A stretch of DNA of 13,516 nt from a bacterium (lineage in GTDB: Bacteria > Desulfobacterota > GWC2-55-46). The DNA is taken from the NCBI GenBank assembly GCA_004298725.1, contig SCQA01000283.1:1-13516 (forward strand). Reading direction: 5' to 3'. Shown here piece after piece: positions 1 through 5,466 of the stretch; the stretch's first letter is position 1, and every line of letters starts with the position of its first letter. A program made the position numbers and the translations under genes. The notes under the pieces are model-generated. The model was not told the DNA's origin and did not search any database. It saw only the letters and a list, made by a program, of their open reading frames with translations.

Positions 1-120
1 CTCGGCTTCGCGGAAAACTTCGGCATATGGAAACTGCCCGGCCAGTGGAAAGACGCCATAGCGTTTGTTCTGCTTATAATCATGCTCCTCTTCAGGCCGC
101 AAGGACTGATAAAAAGGTAA
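1..120 (+). CDS. livH: Branched-chain amino acid ABC transporter permease LivH, C-terminal end (partial)
   Basis: Frame 1 is open from the window edge to a TAA at 118-120, giving 39 residues. They end in a hydrophobic helix followed by LLFRPQGLIKR. This is the usual C-terminus of the LivH/LivM inner-membrane permeases, a final membrane segment and then an FRPxGL block. LivM follows 5 bp downstream and ends in a very similar block (LMLFRPQGIFG), so this fragment is taken as the first permease, LivH. LivH pairs with LivM to form the transmembrane channel of the leucine/isoleucine/valine importer. The 5' end and any periplasmic binding protein gene lie outside the window. The choice of LivH over a second LivM-like permease comes from gene order. 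Confidence 0.85.
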   Translation, partial: LGFAENFGIWKLPGQWKDAIAFVLLIIMLLFRPQGLIKR

Positions 121-125
121 CTGCA

Positions 126-992
126 ATGGAATACGCCTATCAGCTTGCCATACTTTTTTGCATATACTCGATGCTCGGCATAAGCCTTAACCTTGTCGTC
201 GGTTACACCGGGCTTTTGTCGTCCACGCACGCGGCGTTCTACGGCATCGGCGCTTACGCAACGGCCATAACCCTTACGGCCTACGGCGTGAACTTTTTTG
301 CCGGTGTTGCGCTTGGCATTGTAATTTCCGCTGGTATTGCCCTTGCCATAGGAATAGTGCTGAACCGATTCTCCGGCGACTACTACGCGATAGTATCTTT
401 GGGGTTTAACGTAATTGCGTACTCGGTTATGCTCAACTGGCACGAGCTTACGCGAGGGCCGCTTGGCATACCGGGCATATCAAGGCCGTCTGTTTACCGG
501 CTCGATTTTTCATCGAACTTCATGTTTCTCGTACTTTCGGTTTTATTTCTCGTTGCCGTGTGGCTTATATCGCGCTTTATCGCAATGTCGTCATTCGGGC
601 GCGTACTGAAAGGCATACGCGAGGACGAGGCCGCTACTCAGGCGTTCGGCTACAATACGCTTTATTTCAAGCTCGCCATATTCGTTGTCTCCGCAAGCAT
701 GGCGGCTGTGGCAGGCTCGGTCTTCGCTTCTTACGTGACGTTCATAGACCCGTCCACGTTTACGGTAATGGAATCCGTATTCATCCTTGCCATAATAATA
801 TTCGGTGGGCTATCAAGCCTTAAAGGCTCGGTAATCGGAGCGTTGATTCTTGTGCTTCTGCCGGAGGCGCTGAGGTTCGCCGGTTTTCCGGCGTCAATTG
901 CCGCTCAGATGCGCCAGGTAATTTACGGCGCGACGCTTATAATTCTTATGCTATTCAGGCCGCAGGGCATATTCGGCGAGTTTAAACTTTAG
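126..992 (+). CDS. livM: Branched-chain amino acid ABC transporter permease LivM
   Basis: This 288-residue integral membrane protein forms, with LivH, the channel of the high-affinity branched-chain amino acid importer. Hydrophobic segments run through most of its length. The cytoplasmic coupling motif that contacts the ATPases is visible around residues 157-176 (FGRVLKGIREDEAATQAFGY), followed by the conserved GGLSSLKGSVIGA block (227-239) and the C-terminal LFRPQG signature. The ATG at 126 is preferred to an upstream in-frame start because it lies 5 bp after the livH stop, has an AAAAGG ribosome site at 113-118, and gives the normal family N-terminus. The TAG stop at 990-992 is odd: its G is the first base of the palindromic element at 992-1130. 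Removing the element and one TA copy would make the protein one residue longer (a tyrosine) with a TAA stop. Confidence 0.95.
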   Translation: MEYAYQLAILFCIYSMLGISLNLVVGYTGLLSSTHAAFYGIGAYATAITLTAYGVNFFAGVALGIVISAGIALAIGIVLNRFSGDYYAIVSLGFNVIAYSVMLNWHELTRGPLGIPGISRPSVYRLDFSSNFMFLVLSVLFLVAVWLISRFIAMSSFGRVLKGIREDEAATQAFGYNTLYFKLAIFVVSASMAAVAGSVFASYVTFIDPSTFTVMESVFILAIIIFGGLSSLKGSVIGALILVLLPEALRFAGFPASIAAQMRQVIYGATLIILMLFRPQGIFGEFKL

Positions 993-1130
993 GGTGCCTC
1001 TAAAAATTGCCCTTTTTCCCGATATCTTTGTTAGGACGAAATAAAAATGCTCACATATTCTCATATATGCTCCGCTTTTTATTTCGTCCCGCCTCGACCT
1101 CGGAAAAAAATTCTAATTTTAGAGACACCC
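992..1130 (+). mobile_element. MITE-like palindromic element, copy 1
   Basis: This 139 bp non-coding element has imperfect terminal inverted repeats: GGGTGCCTCTAAAAATT at the left and AATTTTAGAGACACCC at the right. It is bounded by TA on both sides (990-991 and 1131-1132), as expected for a TA target duplication. Inside is a perfect 14 bp inverted repeat, GGACGAAATAAAAA at 1034-1047 and TTTTTATTTCGTCC at 1076-1089. A diverged copy in opposite genomic orientation lies at 4407-4550 and matches over its whole length, roughly three quarters or better by eye. No transposase is encoded, so mobilisation in trans, for example by an IS630-type enzyme, is inferred from the TA flanks. The element separates livM from livG and could act as an RNA hairpin in the operon transcript. 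A REP/BIME-like intergenic repeat is the alternative reading. Confidence 0.75.
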
Positions 1131-1140
1131 TATTAATGAT

Positions 1141-1887
1141 ATGGCGATACTGAAAATAAAAAACCTTCAAAAACACTTCGGCGGAGTCATGGCTATTGAC
1201 GGCCTCAGTGTTTCATTTGAAAAAGCGCGGGTAACTTCCGTAATAGGCCCGAACGGCTCCGGCAAAACAACGCTTGTCAACGTCCTTAGCGCCATGCTTA
1301 ACGCGGACAGCGGCATAATAACAATAAGCAACGGCCCTGACCTTCGCAAGTGCGCCCCGTTCACGGCGCACTTCTACGGCATAACGCGCACGTTTCAGGA
1401 GGTGCGGCTTTTTGAACAGATGAGCGTCCTCGACAACGTCCTTATTGTGCTGACTGAAAGAAATGTATTATCAGCCATTTTTGAGAAGCACGGCGCTTAC
1501 CATTTACAGCAGGCAAAAACAGCGCTTGAGACAACAGGCCTTTGGTCGAAAAGAATAGAACTTGCAACAAACCTTTCATACGGTCAGAGAAAACTTCTTG
1601 AGGTTGCCCGCGTGCTCGCGCTGACGGCTTCGGGGAAGTCAAACATAATTCTATTTGACGAGCCGTTTGCCGGTTTATTTCCGCAGATGGTCAAAACCGT
1701 GGCAGACATAATAAAAGAACTGCGTATGGCCGGAAAAACCATAGTGCTTATCGAGCATAACATGGACCTGATACGCGAGCTTTCAGACCATCTAATAGTC
1801 ATGGACGCGGGCAAGCTCCTTGCTCAAGGAGAGCCGGAAGAAGTGCTTTCAAGAAAAGACGTAATCGAGGCGTACCTTGGCGAATAA
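1141..1887 (+). CDS. livG: Branched-chain amino acid ABC transporter ATP-binding protein LivG
   Basis: This 248-residue ABC ATPase is one of the two nucleotide-binding subunits that power LivHM. All core motifs are present: Walker A GPNGSGKT (36-43), Q-loop TFQEVRLF (84-91), signature LSYGQ (145-149), Walker B ILFDE ending at E174, and the H-loop histidine at 206 (LIEHNMD). The region after the Q-loop is long, as is usual for LivG. The ATG at 1141 gives the normal N-terminus, but no Shine-Dalgarno sequence precedes it; the upstream bases are the end of the palindromic element plus TATTAATGAT. Another ATG at 1136 is out of frame and soon hits a stop. Removing the element would leave 4 nt between the livM stop and this ATG, so translation was probably coupled before the insertion. 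The 3' end overlaps the livF start. Confidence 0.95.
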   Translation: MAILKIKNLQKHFGGVMAIDGLSVSFEKARVTSVIGPNGSGKTTLVNVLSAMLNADSGIITISNGPDLRKCAPFTAHFYGITRTFQEVRLFEQMSVLDNVLIVLTERNVLSAIFEKHGAYHLQQAKTALETTGLWSKRIELATNLSYGQRKLLEVARVLALTASGKSNIILFDEPFAGLFPQMVKTVADIIKELRMAGKTIVLIEHNMDLIRELSDHLIVMDAGKLLAQGEPEEVLSRKDVIEAYLGE

Positions 1888-2620
1888 ACCGGCACACGCG
1901 CAGGCGCTTTTGGAACTTAAGAACGTGCGCGTCCATTACGGCGGAGTAAAAGCGCTTGACGGAGTTGACATCAGCCTTTTTGACGGCGAGGTCGTGGCCC
2001 TTATGGGGCCAAACGGCGCGGGCAAATCAACCGTGCTTAAAGCCATAGCCGGAATAGCGCCTGTTGACAACGGAACAATTGCCTATTGCAACAAACCTAT
2101 TACGCCTGTAGTGCACCTGATGGCGCACAAAGGCATCGTGCTTGTGCCGCAGGGCAGAAGAGTTTTTACGCGCCTTACAGTGGAAGAAAACCTTGAGCTT
2201 GGCGGTTTTATAATCAAGAACAAGAACGAATTAAAAGAGCGCATAGAAGATATATTAAAATTATTTCCGGCGCTTAAGAAAAAAAGAACTGAACGCGCAG
2301 GCACGCTATCCGGCGGCCAACAGCAGATGGTCGCGCTTGCGCGCGGCCTTATTGTTAACCCGAAAGCGCTTCTTCTTGATGAACCGTCTTTGGGGCTGGC
2401 TCCAAAGCTTGTAAAAGAAGTCTTTGCTAAAATCCGCGAGATAAATCAAATAAAAAATACGGCGATACTCGTCGTGGAGCACAACGTAAGAACTCTTCTT
2501 GAAACCGTAAACAGAGCCTACGTGCTTGACAAAGGCAAGGTGGCGGCGGAAGGAACAGCGGAAAAAATACTTAAAAGCGACATACTTGAGAAGGTCTTTC
2601 TGGGGAAGTTGAACGGGTAA
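1877..2620 (+). CDS. livF: Branched-chain amino acid ABC transporter ATP-binding protein LivF
   Basis: This 247-residue ABC ATPase is the second nucleotide-binding subunit of the Liv importer. Visible motifs are Walker A GPNGAGKS (44-51), Q-loop VPQGRRVF (Q92), signature LSGGQQQM (from 144), Walker B LLLDEP (D168, E169) and H-loop VVEHN (H202). The PQGRRVFxxLTVEENL stretch is characteristic of LivF. The chosen start is a TTG at 1877 inside livG, an 11 bp overlap, with GAGG at 1867-1870 six bases upstream, which fits translational coupling. An alternative TTG at 1910 would begin right at the conserved ELKNVRVHYG block and also has a weak AGG upstream, so the N-terminus is uncertain by 11 residues. 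A hairpin terminator follows the gene, making it the last of the operon. Confidence 0.95.
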   Translation: MANKPAHAQALLELKNVRVHYGGVKALDGVDISLFDGEVVALMGPNGAGKSTVLKAIAGIAPVDNGTIAYCNKPITPVVHLMAHKGIVLVPQGRRVFTRLTVEENLELGGFIIKNKNELKERIEDILKLFPALKKKRTERAGTLSGGQQQMVALARGLIVNPKALLLDEPSLGLAPKLVKEVFAKIREINQIKNTAILVVEHNVRTLLETVNRAYVLDKGKVAAEGTAEKILKSDILEKVFLGKLNG

Positions 2621-2644
2621 GGCACTGTGCAGGTATTGGTAAAA

Positions 2645-2699
2645 CGCGGCTGATTCTAATAGCATCATAAGAAGCCATTAAAACCAGCCGCGCCTTTTT
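2645..2699 (+). terminator. Likely rho-independent terminator of the liv operon
   Basis: A perfect 8 bp GC-rich stem, CGCGGCTG at 2645-2652 and CAGCCGCG at 2685-2692, is followed by CC and five T at 2695-2699. It lies 24 bp after the livF stop. The loop is long (32 nt), which is unusual and lowers confidence, but position and T-run fit termination of livF transcription. Confidence 0.55.
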
Positions 2700-2805
2700 A
2701 AACCAAACAAATTGCCACACCGAAAACAACAAGGTATTCAAAAACTTTACAAATAAAACCTCACCGCAAACCGCGAAGTGACTATCCCTATGAAAGAATA
2801 AGGGC

Positions 2806-3483
2806 TTATATAGCCTGAGTCTTTTTTATAACCTGAGCGCGTTCGGAATCGTCCAGAAATGAATCGGACTCAGGGTAGAGTATATGCTCCTCTTTCATGT
2901 TATGGTCGCCAAGAAGGTTCAAAAGCCCGTTTGACGCGCTTGTGGCAGTGGCTTCGTCGCTGGAGCGCGCGGCCGAGAGTATCTTGTCAAGAAGCTCTTT
3001 TATGTCCTTGTGCTCCATCTTCATGACAAACGTCGGGCCGCTGTCAATCATTCCTGTCTTTTGCTCGAACGCCGGAAAGAGTATCTCCTCTTCGGCCTTT
3101 ATGTGGCGCTTCAACCCAAGGCTGAACTCGCTAAACGCACCGGCGGCGGCATTCCACTTCTGCTCGTTGGCAAAGGCTTTAAAGCGCGCAAAGATTGCGT
3201 CAAGCCTTCTGTGGTCGGTCTCAAAGTAATCGGTAACAGTCCTGTGCGGGTCGTTTACCGTTCTTTTTGCAATGGCCACCCTCCAAGCCTCCGGCCCCTG
3301 CTCAAGCACCCACCATTCAAACTCGCCGTCATGCTCGCTTTGAAACTGGTAAAGAAGGGGCTTTGGCTCGTGGTCGTTTATAAGTATGAACTGCTCGCCC
3401 GGGGCAAGCGCCTTATACGTGTTGAATATGTTAGGGTGCCTCTCCTTCGGCGCCATCTGCCTTACGTCAAGTATCTTTTCCAT
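2806..3483 (-). CDS. DUF2249 and hemerythrin (HHE) domain protein
   Basis: This 225-residue soluble protein has two domains. Residues 1-72 resemble DUF2249, starting LDVRQMAPKERHPNIF and ending in a WWVLEQGPEAWRVAI block. Residues 83-215 form a hemerythrin-like four-helix bundle. Likely ligands of a non-haem di-iron centre are visible: H91 (ETDHRRLD), H127 and E131 (LKRHIKAEEEILFPAF), H158 (KMEHKD), H194 and H200 (LGDHNMKEEHILYP). Such proteins bind O2 or NO or take part in iron-centre repair under nitrosative or oxidative stress; which applies here cannot be seen. The ATG at 3481-3483 has a strong AAGGAGG nine bases upstream (3493-3499). A Crp/Fnr-like palindrome at 3553-3566 suggests oxygen- or NO-dependent control. 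The membrane protein gene lies 142 bp upstream on the same strand. Confidence 0.9.
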   Translation of the reverse strand: MEKILDVRQMAPKERHPNIFNTYKALAPGEQFILINDHEPKPLLYQFQSEHDGEFEWWVLEQGPEAWRVAIAKRTVNDPHRTVTDYFETDHRRLDAIFARFKAFANEQKWNAAAGAFSEFSLGLKRHIKAEEEILFPAFEQKTGMIDSGPTFVMKMEHKDIKELLDKILSAARSSDEATATSASNGLLNLLGDHNMKEEHILYPESDSFLDDSERAQVIKKTQAI

Positions 3484-3524
3484 GCGTCACAGCCTCCTTA
3501 AATAAACCCAATTTATTATTCTTA

Positions 3525-3566
3525 TTCTGCCAGAAAAGCGCGCTCAAAGGGTATGACAAAAGTCAA
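3525..3566 (-). promoter_or_regulatory. Candidate Crp/Fnr-type site with -10 box upstream of the hemerythrin gene
   Basis: On the minus strand TTGAC-TTTT-GTCAT (3566-3553) contains a perfect TGAC-N4-GTCA palindrome close to the Fnr/Dnr-type consensus TTGAT-N4-ATCAA. A -10-like CAGAAT lies at 3530-3525, 22 bp beyond the palindrome. This spacing equals that of a class II Fnr-activated promoter with its site centred at -41.5. The same palindrome and spacing recur at 11179-11220. The regulator itself is not in the window. Confidence 0.4.
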
Positions 3567-3625
3567 CACTTGGCACTGCTTTATTGCATGACAACATCTA
3601 CCTTAATAAGCGGAGGAAAAACAAA

Positions 3626-4369
3626 TCAAGACCTGACAACTGCGCTGGCGCTTTTATCAAACGGGTTAGTCCTTACGGCAAGGCTGAAAAGATAAGGGTA
3701 GCTTACCTTCAAGTGCGACATGTATAAAAGCCACTGGGAAAGGAGGGCTGAATATGCCCGTTTGACGTCTATCGCAAGGTGGCTTAAATCAGAAGCCGGA
3801 AGCGAAGCAAACTCTTCCCTGTGAGAAAGCTCCTCCATGAGATGAGCCACGGCCCAAAGAAGGTCCGTAAACGACTCGTGCTCCAGCAGAGCCGGGTTTT
3901 CAAGCAGGCGCACTATGAATTCCCTTTTACCGGCAAGATATTTTTTAAGGCCTTGAAGGTCAAGCTGTGTTATCTCAAACCCGCATTCATATCCGTTAAT
4001 ACGCTTTGACGCGTCGTTGAACTCGCCCTCTGTTTCATCTTTATCAGGCATGAGGTCTTTTCTTATCTTATCGAGATTACGGTCGTGGAGTGAAAGCAAA
4101 CTTAACAGCGGCGTGCCGAACTCGCCAAAGAATATACCGATAACCATATTCAGCTTTTCGCGCCTTGCCGCGGTCTCACGGCGCTCAAGCAGGCGCTGTA
4201 TTATCACGGTTACAAAGAGCACCTCAAGGGGCAAGAAAGCGCCCGCCATTAGAAACCACGATATTATCTGCCCGATGTCCCTGAAAACAACATAATGGAC
4301 AACGCACAGCGCCGCCGAAAGCGCCAGTAGCGCCACGCCGAGCGTTATCTGCCATGGTACTTTTTTCAT
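3626..4369 (-). CDS. Conserved membrane protein of unknown function (two N-terminal helices, large soluble domain)
   Basis: This 247-residue protein has two clear membrane helices near the N-terminus, about residues 7-29 and 34-58, joined by a short loop. A basic segment follows (RLLERRETAARREK, 59-72), which by the positive-inside rule puts the C-terminal domain in the cytoplasm. That domain is helical and charged, and ends in a block with an aromatic-rich core (WLLYMSHLKVSYPYLFSLAVRT, about 213-234) and then NPFD. The C-terminal half looks like a conserved uncharacterised family, but no function can be assigned. The start is set at the ATG 4367-4369, directly before the first helix. In-frame sequence further upstream runs into the palindromic element at 4407-4550 and is not expected to be coding. 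The gene lies on the same strand between the cupin and the hemerythrin gene. Confidence 0.75.
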   Translation of the reverse strand: MKKVPWQITLGVALLALSAALCVVHYVVFRDIGQIISWFLMAGAFLPLEVLFVTVIIQRLLERRETAARREKLNMVIGIFFGEFGTPLLSLLSLHDRNLDKIRKDLMPDKDETEGEFNDASKRINGYECGFEITQLDLQGLKKYLAGKREFIVRLLENPALLEHESFTDLLWAVAHLMEELSHREEFASLPASDLSHLAIDVKRAYSALLSQWLLYMSHLKVSYPYLFSLAVRTNPFDKSASAVVRS

Positions 4370-4406
4370 TTTAACATCAACCCCGCAATCCTGAAAGAAG
4401 CCATTA

Positions 4407-4550
4407 AGAGTGTCTCTAAAAATTAGAAATTTTTTTCTAAGGTCGAGGCAGGGCGAAAATAAAAAGCGTAGCTTATATGTAAATATGTGAGTATTTTTGT
4501 TTTTGCCTAACAAAGAGATCAGGAAAAATAGCAACTTTCAGAGGTAGTCT
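4407..4550 (-). mobile_element. MITE-like palindromic element, copy 2
   Basis: This 144 bp element is a diverged inverted copy of 992-1130. On + it starts AGAGTGTCTCTAAAAATT, and on the minus strand it starts AGACTACCTCTGAAAGTTG, so its ends form imperfect terminal inverted repeats. TA flanks both sides (4405-4406 and 4551-4552). The internal hairpin is kept with two mismatches: GGCGAAAATAAAAA at 4452-4465 and TTTTTGTTTTTGCC at 4494-4507. Landmarks shared with copy 1 include CTTTGTTAGG, CTCACATATT, CTTTTTATTT and GCCTCGACCT. It lies between the cupin and the membrane protein gene, both on the minus strand. Its end base completes the cupin TAA stop, repeating the arrangement seen at livM. Confidence 0.75.
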
Positions 4551-4846
4551 TAACTTATGTGCACGGCGAACGCCACAAGCTTTTCAACGGCTCTTATGCC
4601 GCGCGATTCGCCTTTTTCAACAAAGACCATATTGCCCGGCTTTACGTCAAACTCTTTTCCTTCAACGGTCATTACGCCCTTGCCGCTTATGATATAAAAA
4701 ATACCCGTGCCGCTCTGGTGCGGCTTAATCTCCTGCCCGGCTTCCAAACATATAAGCGGCACCTTGTACTCCGGCTTAGCGCGCAAAATTCTCGGCATGA
4801 ACTCTTTTGCGAAACCTACCTTGTCTTCCACGTTTATAAATTCCAT
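4550..4846 (-). CDS. Small single-domain cupin protein
   Basis: This 98-residue protein is a single double-stranded beta-helix (cupin) domain. Motif 1 is recognisable as GQEIKPHQSGTGIFYIISGKG (37-57) and motif 2 as VKPGNMVFVEKGESRGI (68-84). Metal-binding cupins usually carry HxH and a Glu in motif 1 and a His in motif 2. Here only H43 remains, so classical metal binding is doubtful and a ligand-binding or non-catalytic role is more likely. No substrate can be named. The ATG at 4844-4846 is chosen because a strong AAGGGGGAG site lies just upstream and the protein then begins with a normal cupin N-terminus; an upstream TTG would add 24 unlikely residues. The stop codon abuts the palindromic element, and ybgC is divergent across 174 bp. 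Confidence 0.8.
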   Translation of the reverse strand: MEFINVEDKVGFAKEFMPRILRAKPEYKVPLICLEAGQEIKPHQSGTGIFYIISGKGVMTVEGKEFDVKPGNMVFVEKGESRGIRAVEKLVAFAVHIS

Positions 4847-4882
4847 CTGTTTCTCCCCCTTAGCGTTTGCGCTTTTGCGGCC

Positions 4883-4902
4883 TTGTGTTTTTTCTAACAC
4901 AA
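4883..4902. repeat. Palindrome TTGTGTT-N6-AACACAA in the cupin/ybgC divergent region
   Basis: A perfect 7 bp inverted repeat separated by six T-rich bases lies 37 bp upstream of the cupin start, within the 174 bp region between two divergent genes. Length and spacing suit a dimeric regulator such as a Crp-family protein. No matching promoter boxes were found at the spacing expected for activation, so an operator role is only a possibility; it could also fold as an RNA hairpin. Confidence 0.4.
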
Positions 4903-5020
4903 AAACCGGTTGCTTCAAACAAAAAAAAGTTGCCCGCTTCCTTTTTGCAACAAGCCGCGCAACAAAAAAACTCCTTCAACTTGATTGCAAAAAACGCCTT
5001 TATCTGATAATCTTGCGCTC

Positions 5021-5419
5021 ATGCGCTTACCGATAAGAATATATTACGGCGACACCGACTGCGGCGGCGTAGTTTACTACGCCAAATATTTAACCTTCTT
5101 TGAGCGCGGCAGAACGGAACTGCTCCGCGAGCTTGGCGTGCCGATGGCAAAACTCAATGACGAAGGCGTCATGTTCGTGGTTATAAAAGCGGAGGTTAAG
5201 TACCTAAGCCCATGCAGATACGACGACCTCATAACCCTTGACACGCAAATTACGGAAACATCAGGCGCCACGATAACCTTCTCGCACTCCATAACAAGAG
5301 AAGGCGCTACCGCCATTGCCGCGCAAGGCATAACGGCGGTTGCATCAATTGGGAGAGACGGAAAACCGATAAGAATCCCGCAAGAAGTACGAGCCGCTAT
5401 CTTGGGTAAAAGGAGCTGA
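5021..5419 (+). CDS. ybgC: YbgC-type acyl-CoA thioesterase (hotdog fold)
   Basis: This 132-residue protein has the full length of the YbgC/4-hydroxybenzoyl-CoA thioesterase family. These cytoplasmic hotdog-fold enzymes hydrolyse acyl-CoA thioesters, and in proteobacteria YbgC is linked to the Tol-Pal region. The N-terminus carries the family signature IRIYYGDTDCGGVVYYAKYL followed by FFERGRTELL. D13 (second Asp of DTD) matches the catalytic Asp position of Pseudomonas 4-HBA-CoA thioesterase. No tol or pal gene is adjacent, so a Tol-Pal link is not supported here. The ATG at 5021 fits the family start; an in-frame TTG at 4985 would add 12 residues. Neither has a convincing ribosome site. The gene diverges from the cupin and converges on the radical SAM gene 47 bp away. 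Confidence 0.88.
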   Translation: MRLPIRIYYGDTDCGGVVYYAKYLTFFERGRTELLRELGVPMAKLNDEGVMFVVIKAEVKYLSPCRYDDLITLDTQITETSGATITFSHSITREGATAIAAQGITAVASIGRDGKPIRIPQEVRAAILGKRS

Positions 5420-5466
5420 TAGGACACCGCGGCTTAGGGTAAAATAGAGGCTGTTATCCCTATTCT

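Noticed and set aside
2670..2681. 12-mer AGAAGCCATTAA shared with 4396-4407
   Set aside because: Probably chance: similarity does not extend beyond it, one copy lies in a terminator loop and the other straddles the edge of the palindromic element.
3571..3587. Possible sigma-54 -24/-12 promoter (TGGCAC ... TTGC) on the + strand
   Set aside because: The GG-to-GC spacing is 12 bases instead of 10, and the downstream genes on that side are all on the minus strand.
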